A DNA stretch of 64,000 bases from assembly GCA_004335835.1 (NCBI GenBank), contig RWJK01000862.1:62001-126000 (forward strand), given 5' to 3'. This document shows positions 42,501 to 58,199 of this stretch, in pieces. A program made the position numbers and the translations under genes. The first letter of the stretch is position 1. Each line of letters starts with the position of its first letter. The stretch comes from Scenedesmus sp. ARA3. Taxonomy: Eukaryota > Chlorophyta > Chlorophyceae > Sphaeropleales > Scenedesmaceae. The notes under the pieces were generated by a model. That model was not told where the DNA came from, ran no database searches, and worked only from the letters and a program-made list of their open reading frames with translations.

Positions 42501-45500
42501 CTGCTGATCAAGCTCCTGCTTGACATGCTGCTGGCCATGCTCCTGCTTCACTTCCGGCTGCTGCTGCTCCTCGCCTTCCTGCTCTTGCTGCTGCTTGTGT
42601 TTGCCGGCTGCGGCCTTGCCCCGCTGCTGCTTGCCGCGCTGCTTGCTCGCTTTGCTGGCTGATGGCGGAGTGCTGGCAGCAGCTGCCTCTGCAGCTTCTG
42701 CCATCTCCACATCACTGCCTGCATCTGCGCCTGCTGCAGCTGCTGCCCCTTCTGCCTTGATGCGGGCTCTGCTGCTGCCAGAAGCGCCTTTCGCACCAGC
42801 AGCTGGGCTTGCTGCTGCGCCGGGCCCTGCCTCTGCGAGTGCGTCCAGCTGAGCCAGCAGTGCTGTATCCTGCCCCAGCAGCAGCTGCAGGCTCTCCTGC
42901 TCGCTGGCACTGTCCCAGTGCAGCTGCAAATGCCTGCAAGCAGCAAGACGGCAGCAGTGATTAGGCTTGATTAGTGGGCGCCTCGTGCAAGCAAACACAC
43001 ACACAGAAACAAGGCGCAAGGCTCGCAGCAACACCACTGACTTGTGACAACCGCATCCATGCATGCCGGGAATATAACGAGGCAACCTGCGAGCCACCAC
43101 ACGTATGATGCAAGCGTTCACGTCAGCTGCCCGCGCATGCTGAGAGCAGCACTCAGGCCTCACCTGCCATGTGCATCCTGCTGCTCCATGCCTGCTGCTG
43201 CTGCTGCTGCTGCCACAGGCGGCGCTGCCCGCATGCACAGGTGGCTCACAAACTGCCGCTGCGCTGCAAACTGCAGCCCCTGCAGCAGCGCCGCAGCATC
43301 AGGCGCGGCCCAGCCCTCTGGCGGGATGATCTTGCAGATGCCATGCTGCTTTGCAATCTCATCGTACACCGCCATGATGTAGCCAAAGGGGTCTGCAAAC
43401 TCCTCTGCTGTGGGCCTGAAAGTAGGTGCTTCTGGCAGCTCCACTTGCACCCTGCCTGCATCTGGCTGCCAGCGTGCCATGGGGCGCCATGCGAGCGGAT
43501 TGCTGCGGCAGGCGCTGCAGCCGGCCTGTAGGACATACAGGAAACAAGTGGTGTGGTGTGGTGAGTGCAAGGTGGCACATCAGGGCAAGCGACAGGCAAC
43601 GATGCGGAAAGAGTGGATGGCGCAAGCAGATTGCCTCATAAAAGACAACAGCTGGGGCGCCAACATGTCAAATTTTGCATTGCAGTACGTGTGCTGACAA
43701 AGGGTGAGCAGCAGCAGCTGCTGCTGGCATAGCCACAAGCAAACAGAGAACATGTGCTGAAGCTGCCGCGACAACATGTGTGATGTCCTGCAATCATGCA
43801 TGGGTCAGAGCTAACACTGTTATCCTCATGGCCCCGAAGGGCTTTCAGCGAAGTATGAGGCAGAGTGTACAGTCAACACACCCAACACAAAGCCATAACC
43901 AGCATGCAGCAGGTAAACAGGTGCAGCAGCACCAGATTTTCAGGGAAGTGCATGAACCATGTGGTGCATGAAACCTCCTGCAGGTCAGAGCTAACACTGT
44001 TATCCTCATGCCCCTAGGGGCTTTCAGCGAAGTATGAGGCAGAGTGTACAGTCATCACACCCGCACGACCACAAACCAGCACAGACACCTACAGCACAAC
44101 TATTCACGAACAATGTACAACAGCAGCATGCCCACGCACAAACACACAAAACCATACACAACATAACCTTGCTGAATCCTCACCTGCTGGTCAAAGCTGC
44201 AGCTGTCACAGCCCAGCATGAACTCGACCTGCTGCTGCTTGCTCAGGTCGTCCTGCAAGGCCCTGCAGCGCCGCTTGTTCAAGTGTGCAGTACCTGCATC
44301 AACCTCATCTAGCCAAGCAGGCCGAGAGCCAACAGGCAGCGGCTTTCCTGCAAGCTGCGGTTGCACTGCCAGCACAGCGGAGCTTGCCCCAGCTGCAGCT
44401 GCAGCTGCAGCCGCGACTCCTGCAGGACCGGGCATTGCTGCATCCTCGCCCACGGGCATGGCAGCTGCAGCTGCTGCTGCATCCATGTCCGCAGCAGCTG
44501 CCTGGCTGCGCTTGCGCTTTGCGAGGCGCTGCTGCTCTTTACTCATGCTCCAACATGCACCATCACACCCAACTGCCTGCCCTGCTGCTGCGCCTGTGCC
44601 GCTATCGGGGCCTCTATAGTTTGCAGGAACCATCAGCGCGCGGCGCAGGCCAAAACCAGCGGCGCCAGCACGCCTGCCAGCACCACCTCCACTAGCTCTA
44701 CTAGCTGCCAGCAGCTTGCTTACATCAACAGGCATTGCAGCAGCCATCGCTGCATCCATAGCAGCATCTTCTGCGGCTGCTGCAGCAGCGGCGGCAGCCG
44801 CAGCTGCTGTTGCTGCGGCTGCAGCAGCATCTGCAGCAGCAGCAACCACAGGCAGCGGGCCTGCGCTTGGCGCTGCAGCTGCTGCTGCATCTGTCGCGAC
44901 TGCGGCTGCTGCGGCTCCTGCAAGTGCATCTGGCATGCTACTGTCAGTGCCAGCAGGTGCTGCTGCTGCTGCTTCATCCTCTTGTGCAGCTGGTGCGGCA
45001 CCTGTCAACCCATTGCCATGTTCCACAAGCGGCTGCGGCAGCGGCTGGCTGGGCTTGGGCGACTGCTGCTGCTGCTGCTTTGTGGGCATCTGCTTTGCGC
45101 CATCCAGCGTTTTGCGCTTGGCCTTTGATGCTTCTGCTAGGGCCTCTGTCTCCTGATCTGCCTCTGCTTCCAGCGTCTGCACGCAAGCCACAAAGTCGAC
45201 GCAACACTGAGATTTGATGCATGGATATCACTCAAAGCACTGATGGTGCAACACACAACAGGTGAACAGCGTGCATGCATGGCTGCTTTTGATGTGCTGC
45301 ACCTTGTGCAAGATGTTGAGAAAAGAAAAGCTTTATGCATGCAAGCTTACAGGCATATCCTGCCCTCATTGTCCCAGGAGGACCGTGTGCACAACACACG
45401 AGCATGACAAAGCAGATCAGTGATCATATAGTGCGCCACAATACACCAACTGCCGTCTTGACGCGCTTACAGGATGGTGCAGCACCGCCTAGACTGCACA

Positions 45501-45868
45501 CACCAGACCTTATCACAATCAGGTGCTCAAAACACAAGCGCGGTATACACCATTTGTGGCTAGCACTAGTGCTGCAGGACTGGCTGCTCAAGGGGACGTA
45601 GCTTTGATGCACAACGGTCACCTTTCCCATTACATGCCCGCTGTCACTTGCAGGCTTCGCAGCATTTCTGTGCACCCCCTGCCAGCCTCACCCGCAAGTC
45701 CTTTGCTTCCTGCTGTAGCAGATCCCTCAGGCGACCTCCAGCACCAGCACGCGATCTGCGTCCCCGGCCCTGATCAGCCCCCATTGCTGCTGCTGCTGCT
45801 TCATGCATGTCACCGTCAGGGTCCTGCTGCTGGTGGCTGCCCTCGCTGCCATTGCTGTGGGGCAGCAT
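35673..45868 (-). CDS. KDM5-like JmjN/JmjC/C5HC2 protein, predicted to lack iron binding
   Basis: Exons in transcript order are 45868-45692, 45176-44184, 43525-43164, 42933-41310, 41086-40929, 40672-40474, 40172-39129, 38770-38353 and 38167-35673 (TGA). All phases agree: 2489 residues. A JmjN domain lies near residues 420-465 (APTFRPTAEEFADPFGYI, IIPPEGW). The JmjC domain spans exons 4-6 (FGSGFALP, SSWNLNSLPRSRGS, GLYCLQHMHSGAPQ, VWYAVPGQA, FVLALPGAF). A C5HC2 zinc finger lies in exon 8 (CVCEACQC, TVCPEHSAAL, RHSLEELQRLV). This order is that of KDM5 H3K4 demethylases. The HxE iron motif (WHVEDH in KDM5) reads WRCEQQ, and the distal YHSG reads FTCS, so two His ligands are missing. Long Ala/Gln insertions make up most of the length. 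It is probably a nuclear scaffold or reader. Confidence 0.85.
38168..38216 (-). repeat. CTG tract (coding strand) before the last exon of the KDM5-like gene
   Basis: CAG-type triplets on the plus strand read CTG on the gene's strand. About 13 triplets precede the acceptor GTGCTGCAG. Confidence 0.85.
43803..44085 (-). repeat. Direct repeat pair, about 100 bp each, in an intron of the KDM5-like gene
   Basis: GGTCAGAGCTAACACTGTTA...GGCTTTCAGCGAAGTATGAG...GTACAGTCA occurs at about 43803-43905 and 43983-44085, roughly 90% identical. It is not a copy of any exon in the window. The second copy carries a short palindrome, GCCCCTAGGGGC. Confidence 0.85.
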
Positions 45869-47049
45869 TGAGCTTGTGCGCTGCGTGCAGTGATGCGCAG
45901 AGGGCGGGGAAGCGCAGCAGTGGTCAGGGAGCTGCGTGCACAGGGTTTTGAGGCAGCAGCAAAGAGATAGATGTGCAGTAGGCGGTGTGATGTGCCAGTT
46001 GACAATGCAAGCAACGATGTGGATAGGTTGCAGCTGAGCATGCTAGACAACAAGCTGCAGCAAGACAGGCATGCCTGCCAAGGCAGGGCCCCTACCTCAC
46101 TGTGATTCTGGCTGCTTGACCATTGTCAGCGGGCCGCATGCAGCCACTGCTGCCACTGGGTTTTCTGCACAAACACAGAGATGCAAAGTGGAGGATGTAG
46201 GTTCACATCAGCTCCCTGTGGACGTCACATCGTGCCTGCCTAGGTCATGCAAGCAAGAATGAGCACTCATACAGCAGCCATGCACTCTGCTGCCGCTGGC
46301 GTTGGAGGTGACGAGCAGCCTCGAAACAACCAAAATGCTAGATCTTTACTGCAGTAGCAAAGGCTGCAGCATCCAGGTTGCTGCTCGGCTGGCGGAGGGC
46401 TGCGACAGTGTGTGGGCTCTGCAAAGCCAAAATGCACCAAGCAGCCGAAATGCGAACCTTTACTCGATTATGGTTCCGCGTTGTATCGCTAGCTAGAATG
46501 GCTGCTTGTCGCTCCTCGTTGTTGAGGCGTGCCTCAGGCAGTCACCTGGTCCCTTGAAAGCTGCACAATCTCGCAAGACGTTTTTGTTGGAGACAGGCAC
46601 GCCCGGTGCTTGGTGACACCAGCTGATCTGACACAGGGCTCGTGCAGGCGGCCTGGAGTAAAGCCCTAGATGATGACTCTGCCTATGACTGCTCAGCAGT
46701 GACACCCTAGTGTTGCTCCTTCTGGTTCCGTTCAAGGAGAACAGTGTTCGGATTTGATAGCCACAATTAGGAGTTTAAAGCCTCCATCAGGACCCCGGCA
46801 TGGATGCCTTCTTGAGGTCAAGCGCATGATCGGTGGGATGGCCCTTTGACCAGGATGCACAGCGGCGCCAAGCATGCTGCCTGGTACATGCATGCGTCCA
46901 GCTGCAACCTCAATCAAGTGCAGGTGGCTGCGAATGCACAGGGCAATCGACCGCCATCAGCCAACCACGCTCGCATACACCCATGCCATACCCTGGCGCA
47001 CATGCATGATCACAACCAGCATCATCGGTTGGGGCCCCCAAAGAACGCT
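45869..47049. other. Intergenic region between two minus-strand genes
   Basis: It should contain the KDM5-like promoter and the 3' UTR of the GT90 gene. I see no supportable exon or RNA gene. Confidence 0.45.
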
Positions 47050-47861
47050 CTAGCCGCCTCCTGCAGCAGCAGCAGCATACGCAGGCAGCTTCAGCGCAGC
47101 CGCAAAGTTGCTGCGCAGTTGCTGCATGACCAGCAGCCGCACACTGTCCGGCACACCTGGAGAGTTGAACATCTCGCTGGGGTTCAGCTGCACCACATGG
47201 AACACACGATCACCGGCGGCGGGAGCAGCCACATCCCATAAGCACGCCTCTTTGTACCTGGCTACAGACCACGCAAAGGCATCCAGTTGTGCAAACACAT
47301 TCACCTTGGCAGCGACTGCGCTGTGTGCTGCTGCTGCCATGCCTCGCAACTCAGCCCAGGCAGCATCTACAGCAGCAGCCCCATTGCTGGTTTCTTCTCG
47401 TTTGGTGCCGCTGCGTTCGCCTTCCATACCTAACATCGCAAACGCTTTTTCCTCCACGTCACTCAGGTCGTATGCAAACTGCTGATAATGCACCCCAGGC
47501 TGCAAGTCCCAGTCCAGCCATGACTGGTAAGGGCTCGCCTGCTTCAGCACTGCAGACGGCAGCAGCAGCTGCTGCGGCAGCCGGAATGGCGGGCCGTACC
47601 CATCTAGTGACAGCGTGGCAGCACATGATGCCCATGCTTCCAGACCAACTGCCTCCCCATGCAGTAAGTATGCCAGCGCCCTGAAAGCACGCGCCTTCAT
47701 TGCTGGGTTGTCAAGCGCTGCCTCACTGCTGCCATCATCTCCTGCTGTTGCTGCTGCGCTATCGGCTGCATCATCCTGTGCAAGTGCTGCACGCCTAGCT
47801 GGCGCATTCCAATGCATTGCTGTACGGGACAGGTGAAGTTGCCGTGCACTGCTGTCTTCAT

Positions 47862-47899
<38 letters not shown>

Positions 47900-49210
47900 T
47901 GCACACCACCAGGGTGTCGCTCTGCAGCAGTGCCACCATCGTCACTTTCTCTGTCTTCATCTGATGTCACACGGAGGGGCTGCCGCTTCCTTCTACGGTA
48001 TGTGCCTGGCTGTGCACCCACCCCCAGGCACTCTGGCGTCAGCTGCGGCAGAGAGCTGATGCCAACGTCAGCCACATGAGCAAACGGAAACAGCCGCAGC
48101 ACCGCCTGCACCCGCTTGTTGCGCAGTAGGTGCGGCTGCGGCTGCTGCCGTACCGCCACAGCAGCTGCATTGCCAGTGCTGGCTGAACCGTCTGCTGCTG
48201 CTGCTGCTGCTGTGGTGTGCTGCAGCCCTGGTATGGGCCAGCCCCTGCTGCAGCCTGTTGCCTGGCCTCTCCAAAACAGCACCCTGCGCTTGGCACTCCA
48301 CGGGTACGTCTCCTGCAAGCAGCGCTGGTATTCCTGCAGCTGCGGTGGCGTCAGTGACAGCGCCCGCCATGCCTCTGGGCTTGGGATAGTAAAGCCACGG
48401 GTGTAGACTGGTAGTGGGGCTGCTACCGTACTGTTGCCTTGCTGGCTTGTCGGTTGATTTGACAGGGAAACAGCAGAAGCAGCAGCAGCTGTGGCTGAAA
48501 GCCTGCTGGCGTAGCCATGTGGTACCCATGCAGGCGCTAGCAGGTCTGTGATGTTGTACTGCTGCTGCTGCTGTGCTGGCCCCAGGCCAGAGGCGTTGAA
48601 TATGGAGAAGCGCAGGAAGGGGATGTGCTGGTCACAAAGCTGTGGGTGGTCTGTGAAGTCAACCACGAGGTCAACATCTGGGAAGTCCTTGTAAAGGAAC
48701 ATGGCCTGCAGTGCAAGACATCAGAAAATAAACTCCAGCTGGAAAAGATGGGCTGTCAGGTTGCAGTTGAAAGGGTACACCCGCAGCACCAGCAACAGCA
48801 GCACTCACCAGCACCAGCTGCTCGAGGAAGCCATCTCTGTACTGCTTGTACCTTGCATCACTGTGGTCATGGTCAACGTACACCACTCCTTTCACCACCT
48901 TGTAGCGAGATATCGGCGCCTCTGCATGGCAGGGCTTATAACTAGATGTCAGCTGCTGCTGGTTTGCTGCTCCTTCGCCCCAGTCGTATGCTGCGAGTAT
49001 TGGCACCTTAGGCGGCATGCGCCTGCTGCCACGTGCAAAGCCTGCTGCATCTGGCGGGCTCACACTCCTCAGGCAGAAGCTGGCTTCGTCTGCTGCACAC
49101 CGCAGACCCAGCAGCAGCAAAGACAGCACCAGCAGCAGTAGCTGTAGTGCTTGCTGCTGCTGCTGCAGCAGCTGCTGCTGTCGCTGCCGGGCTAGCAGCT
49201 GATTGCCCAT
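47050..49210 (-). CDS. GT90 family (CAP10/POGLUT-like) glycosyltransferase, type II membrane protein
   Basis: Two exons, 49210-48809 and 48705-47050 (TAG), join in phase to give 685 residues. A short Gln-rich cytosolic N-terminus precedes a hydrophobic anchor near residues 22-39 (ALQLLLLVLSLLLLGL), so a Golgi or ER luminal enzyme is likely. The CAP10/KDEL-motif fold shows as YKVVKGVVYVDHDHSDARYK, FPDVDLVVDFTDHP, PFLRFS, DLLAPAW, KRRVLFWRGQATGCSRG (donor-sugar region), YLLHGEAVG, LDGYGPPFRLP, SPYQSWLDWDLQPGVHYQQF. In animals and fungi this family transfers glucose or xylose to proteins or polysaccharides; the acceptor here is unknown. Ala-rich and Asp/Ser-rich insertions interrupt the middle. 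The start ATG at 49210 is the first ATG that includes the anchor. Confidence 0.82.
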
Positions 49211-49533
49211 GAGCAATGGACCATGATAAATAACGGCGCAAGCTTAATGAGCGAGTGCGGGGATGAAGCAGGCTGCACCTTGTTGTACAAGCGATCGGTC
49301 AGAGGAACGCGGGTGACCTAGCGTGTTACAGTGGGCGATAGATCGAGAACACTGAAGCCTTTAGCAAATAACACTGAACCGAGTACAAGCCGTGGACGTC
49401 TGCTGGCTTAGCCCGCGGCTGCTGGCGGTAGGGTTTTCAAACTGGGCAGTTACCCAACTGACAACAAAGGAACAATGCCCTCAACCACCAACAACATGGC
49501 TTGCAGTTTCACACAGTCAACACGATTATTGCA
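49211..49533. other. Short intergenic region upstream of the GT90 gene
   Basis: It should hold the GT90 promoter and the 3' UTR of the IQ-motif gene. TTACA (TGTAA on the minus strand) lies near 49324-49328. Nothing else is recognised. Confidence 0.4.
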
Positions 49534-50232
49534 TCACTTTGTGTCTCTCCTTGACTTGACCACTGCCATGGCCTCTTGCAGCTTGCGGAAGCTGCTGCCA
49601 GCCATGGACGTCCTGAGCGCCAGCTCAGCCTGCTGCTGCTCCTCACTGGCTTGCAGCTCCCCTGCTCTCCACACCAGCTGCCGCGCCAGCTGCTCCGTAC
49701 ATGATGATCCAGCACTGCCGCAGCCATCGCCATGCTGGGTTGCTGTCCGCATGTCAGCAGCACTCCTGATGACCAGCTGCCTGCCAGCCAGCATGTCAAC
49801 CTTGGAGTCTGCTGCGCCGACAGCCACAGCATCTGCTGTTGGCCGGCCACTGCCGGTTGTGCTTGAACTTCTGCAGGTTCCCCCAGCAGTCACAGCCGGG
49901 GGTTGCTGCTCAGGCACAGGCATCTCTGCCGTCTGCTTACTGCTGCTGCTGTGACTGGAGTGACGGCTTCCATGCGACGCTGCAAGCTTGCTGCTGCTGA
50001 CGCCTCTGCTGGTCTTGCCGTCACCTGGTACACTGCTCCTACTCCTATCACTGATACTTCTATCATCACTGCCTTTCCCGCTGCTGCATCTGCTGCTGCT
50101 GCCACTGCTGATGGGGCAGATGGTGTCAGCACTGTCTGGACGCGCTTCACAGACAGGCTGATCCACAATACCATTGCTAGCGCTTGGCTCACCAACAAAT
50201 TGTTGAAGCACAGCGACAGCTGCTGGCTGTTG

Positions 50233-50320
<88 letters not shown>

Positions 50321-51921
50321 ATGGCTGCCTTGTGGTGGGCAAGCTGCTGCAGCTGCCGCCTAGCCAGCAAGCCCCTGCACATCGCCTGCAGCACCATTGC
50401 CGCCTCCCGTCGCTGCTGCCGCTGCATGTTCAGCACTTGCTGCTGCTGCAGCTTGTGCTGCTGCTCCTGCAACCTGGTTCGCAGCAGATCTGCAGTGGCT
50501 CGGCGTACCAGCCAACCCCTACAGCAGGCCTGCAGGACAGCTGCTGCTGCTTGCTGCTGCTTGTAGGATTTCCTGGCTCTGTAGCCCCTCCAGTAACGCT
50601 GCACAGTGCACGCTGCCTGCTGTCCATGGCGCATGTAGTACCCTCGCCATGCAGCATCTATACTCTCCTGCTTGCAGTAAACAGTAGGCGGCTGCCGTAG
50701 CTGCTGCTGCCTGAGCTGCTGCTCCTGCTGCTGCCGGTCGAGTTGCAGTTGCAGCATGATGCGTCGTGCTCTCCTGCACCTGTACAGCCCTTGCAGGCAC
50801 GTGGCTGCTTGCAGGACAGCTGCCAGCTGCCGCCGCGCAAGCAGGCCGCGTGTGTGCCGCTGTATGCTGATGGCTGCACGCTGCTGCACCAGAACTTCTT
50901 TGAAGTCCTTTCCAGCTGCCCCTGCCGTGCCTGGCCCGCTGGTGCTGGTTGGCTGGTTCAGCAGGCCAATCAGCTCATCCTCCTCATCCTCTGCTACTGC
51001 TGCTGCTCCCGAAGTTTGGACAGCTGACTGCACTGGATGCTGCAGTGCTTGCGCTTCAGCTGTCTCTGATGATAGACTATGTGCACCACAGCTCGCGCCA
51101 GTGTCAGCTGCTGAGTGACTGCTGCAAGGAGCTGCAGTGATAGGGCTGGCACCTGGCTTGCAGCTGGAGCCAGCTGTGCCCTCGCGTGCGGATTCCTGGC
51201 TGCACCTGCGTAATTTCCACACAAGAGTTTCGTATCAGAAAGACAATCAACACATGCTATACCCTGAGCTGTAGCAGTGCAGAACGCATGTGCACACCAT
51301 TTACTTCCCGGAGGGCCGGCGAGTCGTACCTGTGTATCTCCTGCGAGTGGGCTGCTGTGCCTCTGCTGGATTCTACCGCAGCTGGCAGCTCTGGCTCGTC
51401 TGTGTCCAGCAGCTCCAACAGGGCCACAGACTCCTTTGCAGTGATGCGGCTGGTGAGCGGCTGCCGGGGCGTGCTTGCTGCTGCTGCTTTGCTGCTGTTG
51501 CCTGCAGCTGGCGCTGGAGGTGTTACACGGACCTGCTGCTGTTGTGGTGCTGCTGTTTGGGACTGCTGCTGTGGGCGGGCTGGGAATGCTGCCAGCCACT
51601 CCTCGTCAACGTCAACCTCTCCAAGCAACCCCTGAAGCAATTAGTACACAGTAGTGATTGCAAATGGGCTGCCTGTGACCTGGTGGCCAGCACTGCCAGC
51701 ACTGCGCAAAGTGTGCAGCAAGGAAGCCCTACCTTGCTGAGGAAAGCATTGAGCTTCTTGCAACGCTCAAGCACGTCAAGTCCCTGCACCTCCTTGCTCT
51801 TTTGTTTCCAGTCAGACGTCGCTTGTCGGAGTGCCGCTTCCTTGTGCACAGCTTTCGTTTTGCCCTGAGCAGGTTGCTGCTGCTTGATGCTGTTGTAGCT
51901 ACCTGCTGTTGAGCGGTTCAT
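49534..51921 (-). CDS. Multi-IQ-motif (calmodulin-binding) protein
   Basis: Three exons, 51921-51733, 51631-51330 and 51205-49534 (TGA), are in phase and give 720 residues. The N-terminus is Lys/Gln-rich and helical (KKLNAFLSK), then acidic (GEVDVDEEWLAAF). The middle holds five IQ-like motifs: ISIQRHTRGLLARRQL, CLQGLYRCRRARR, TVQRYWRGYRARKSY, VLQACCRGWLVRR and VLQAMCRGLLARRQL. These bind calmodulin or related EF-hand proteins such as centrin. A run of about 30 Ala follows (GCA/GCC triplets, 50233-50320), then a Ser-rich tail. No motor or other catalytic domain is present. It could be a cytoskeletal or flagellar adaptor, which is inference only. Confidence 0.75.
50233..50322 (-). repeat. Exonic GCA tract coding for poly-alanine
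   Basis: CTG on the plus strand, CAG/GCA on the coding strand, about 30 triplets inside the open exon of the IQ protein. It is opposite in strand sense to the intronic tracts of this window. Confidence 0.9.
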
Positions 51922-52115
51922 TTGCCTGCTGTAGCATGCCCATTGAGTTTAGTACGAAGACTACATTGCAAGTTTTGGCTGTCTTGCGCGGCAGTGACGA
52001 CGAACACACTTGGCGCGCTTCTGGGCTGAGCTCGGCATGCGAGCCTGTTCCTCAAGGCTTTTTGCCTTACAAAGAGTGATATTGGCTGCCTTGTCCATAT
52101 GAGAGCAGTTGTCAT
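51918..52115 (-). CDS. Possible upstream ORF overlapping the IQ-protein start
   Basis: A 65-codon ATG-initiated frame (MTTALIWTRQPISLFVRQKA...) ends in a TGA that overlaps the start of the IQ-protein frame as ATGA. It is Arg-rich and acid-poor like a transit peptide, but it is in a different frame from the main ORF. If it lies on the same mRNA it would be an overlapping uORF; it may equally be chance. Confidence 0.2.
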   Translation of the reverse strand: MTTALIWTRQPISLFVRQKALRNRLACRAQPRSAPSVFVVTAAQDSQNLQCSLRTKLNGHATAGK

Positions 52116-53307
52116 GGGCAGATGTTTGAAAAGACGCGTTGAACCACGGCTGGCCACAGCGTGCAGGGTCGCAAGCCTGAGCACGTCATCTCACCAACCT
52201 CACCGCGACGCACACATGTAAGAAGCTTGCATAGGCATGTAAAGACAGTTTGCAGAGCATAATGCAACATAGTGCGTACTCACATGGCATTCAAGTGGTC
52301 CCCCCTAGAGGCCACCATGGCTGCTTGAACCGCAGTTGTGCAGATGCGCTGTTCCTGCTGCTCCTCTTATGACCTGTGTGTATTACCTGCATTCACAATA
52401 CAACCTGGTCAGCGCCGTCCCCCAGAGCCACGATGCCCTAGGGGGGCAACGGCACTGACGGTCTTTGGTGTACTTGTAGCCAATGGTAGCCCTGGTAGTG
52501 ACACCTTGTCAGTGACATGCGCATTGCCCTCTACTGCAATGACAAGGCATTAGAACGACAAACTTAGCGACAAGCATCGCACTCTCAAGTCAGGAGTAGG
52601 ACTGCGCCACCACCACCTTGTAATGTGGTGCTGTGCACTGCAGATACGAGATACAGCCTGCCACTCACTGCCATGATATCCAACCGCAAGCAGCTGCCAC
52701 AATCAACGCGCCACATTCCTTCCTTTGACTACTTGCTTACAGTTTTGGTGATGATCTGGAAAACCTGGCAGCATGTTCCAGCTGCACAGAATAATGATCA
52801 ACGTCCCAGATCAAAAACCTCTGGTACGCGCCCAACACAAGTCTGCCATGCAAACAGCGTGGGAAGAGGAGGGCATAAAGATGAACAGTGGTATACCAGG
52901 ACGAAATTATAAGGCTCCTGCATTCAGGAAACCAAGGTGTGCCACGCATGACGCTGTCCAGTAACAGCACTGGAGTGCAGTTGACGGAAAGCACCACATG
53001 CAGCGGCCTAAACATGCTGCCGAAATCAGCAATAACATACAACAGAAGGCGCGCCAAGCGCTGGCAGCAGCAGCAGCAGCAGCAATGACAGCAAGTGCCT
53101 GGCTAGCAGGTCTGGTCAAGTGCTCGCAAGTTCAATATTTACAGCTGCAAGCGATGAAACCCGCCTACCACACGGAGTGCGGACGCAGGCCTAAGCTGAG
53201 CAAACAGGCAGGCAGGGCAACGCAGCTGCGAACAACATGCTGCCTGGAAGCTACACAAAGCTGAAAGCAGCCATACCACAACATGCTTGTATAGCTCTGC
53301 CACCACT
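51922..53307. other. Intergenic region between the IQ-protein gene and the helicase gene
   Basis: It holds the IQ-gene promoter and 5' UTR, and the 3' UTR of the helicase; TTACA near 53139-53143 (TGTAA on the minus strand) is a candidate polyadenylation signal 165 bp past the helicase stop. No exon series was found on the plus strand. Confidence 0.45.
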
Positions 53308-57826
<4,519 letters not shown>

Positions 57827-58199
57827 TTAAAACTTTTAATGTTGATCAATGGCGGGGTGCGAACCAACAGTGTGAGCAGCTGTCTGTGGTGCACCTACGC
57901 AAATGGCCAGGTTGGATGACATACTGTCAAGGCTGTACCCTTGCACCCTTGTGATCAGTTCACATGCTCATTTGCGCTTCATCCCTTGCACATTCCTGAC
58001 CTCGGTCATAGTTCATTCACCTTTGGTTTGCACTCAGCGCCATGGTAGCTGCTGGCAAGTAATCAGACTGCACTGCTGTGCTGTGCGTGCAGAGCAGCAG
58101 CACTTCACTGCCCAGAGTTAGCAGCACGGGCGCGATTATTGTGCAGTAACAACAACTTAATACGTAAAATGGCGTAACGAGCTGCTGTAGGCTGCTGTC
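57827..58199. promoter_or_regulatory. Divergent promoter region, helicase gene / VPS34
   Basis: 373 bp lie between the helicase ATG (minus strand, 57826) and the VPS34 ATG (plus strand, 58200). It must hold both promoters unless transcription starts overlap the genes. It is less GC-rich than the exons, with no clear TATA box. Confidence 0.5.
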
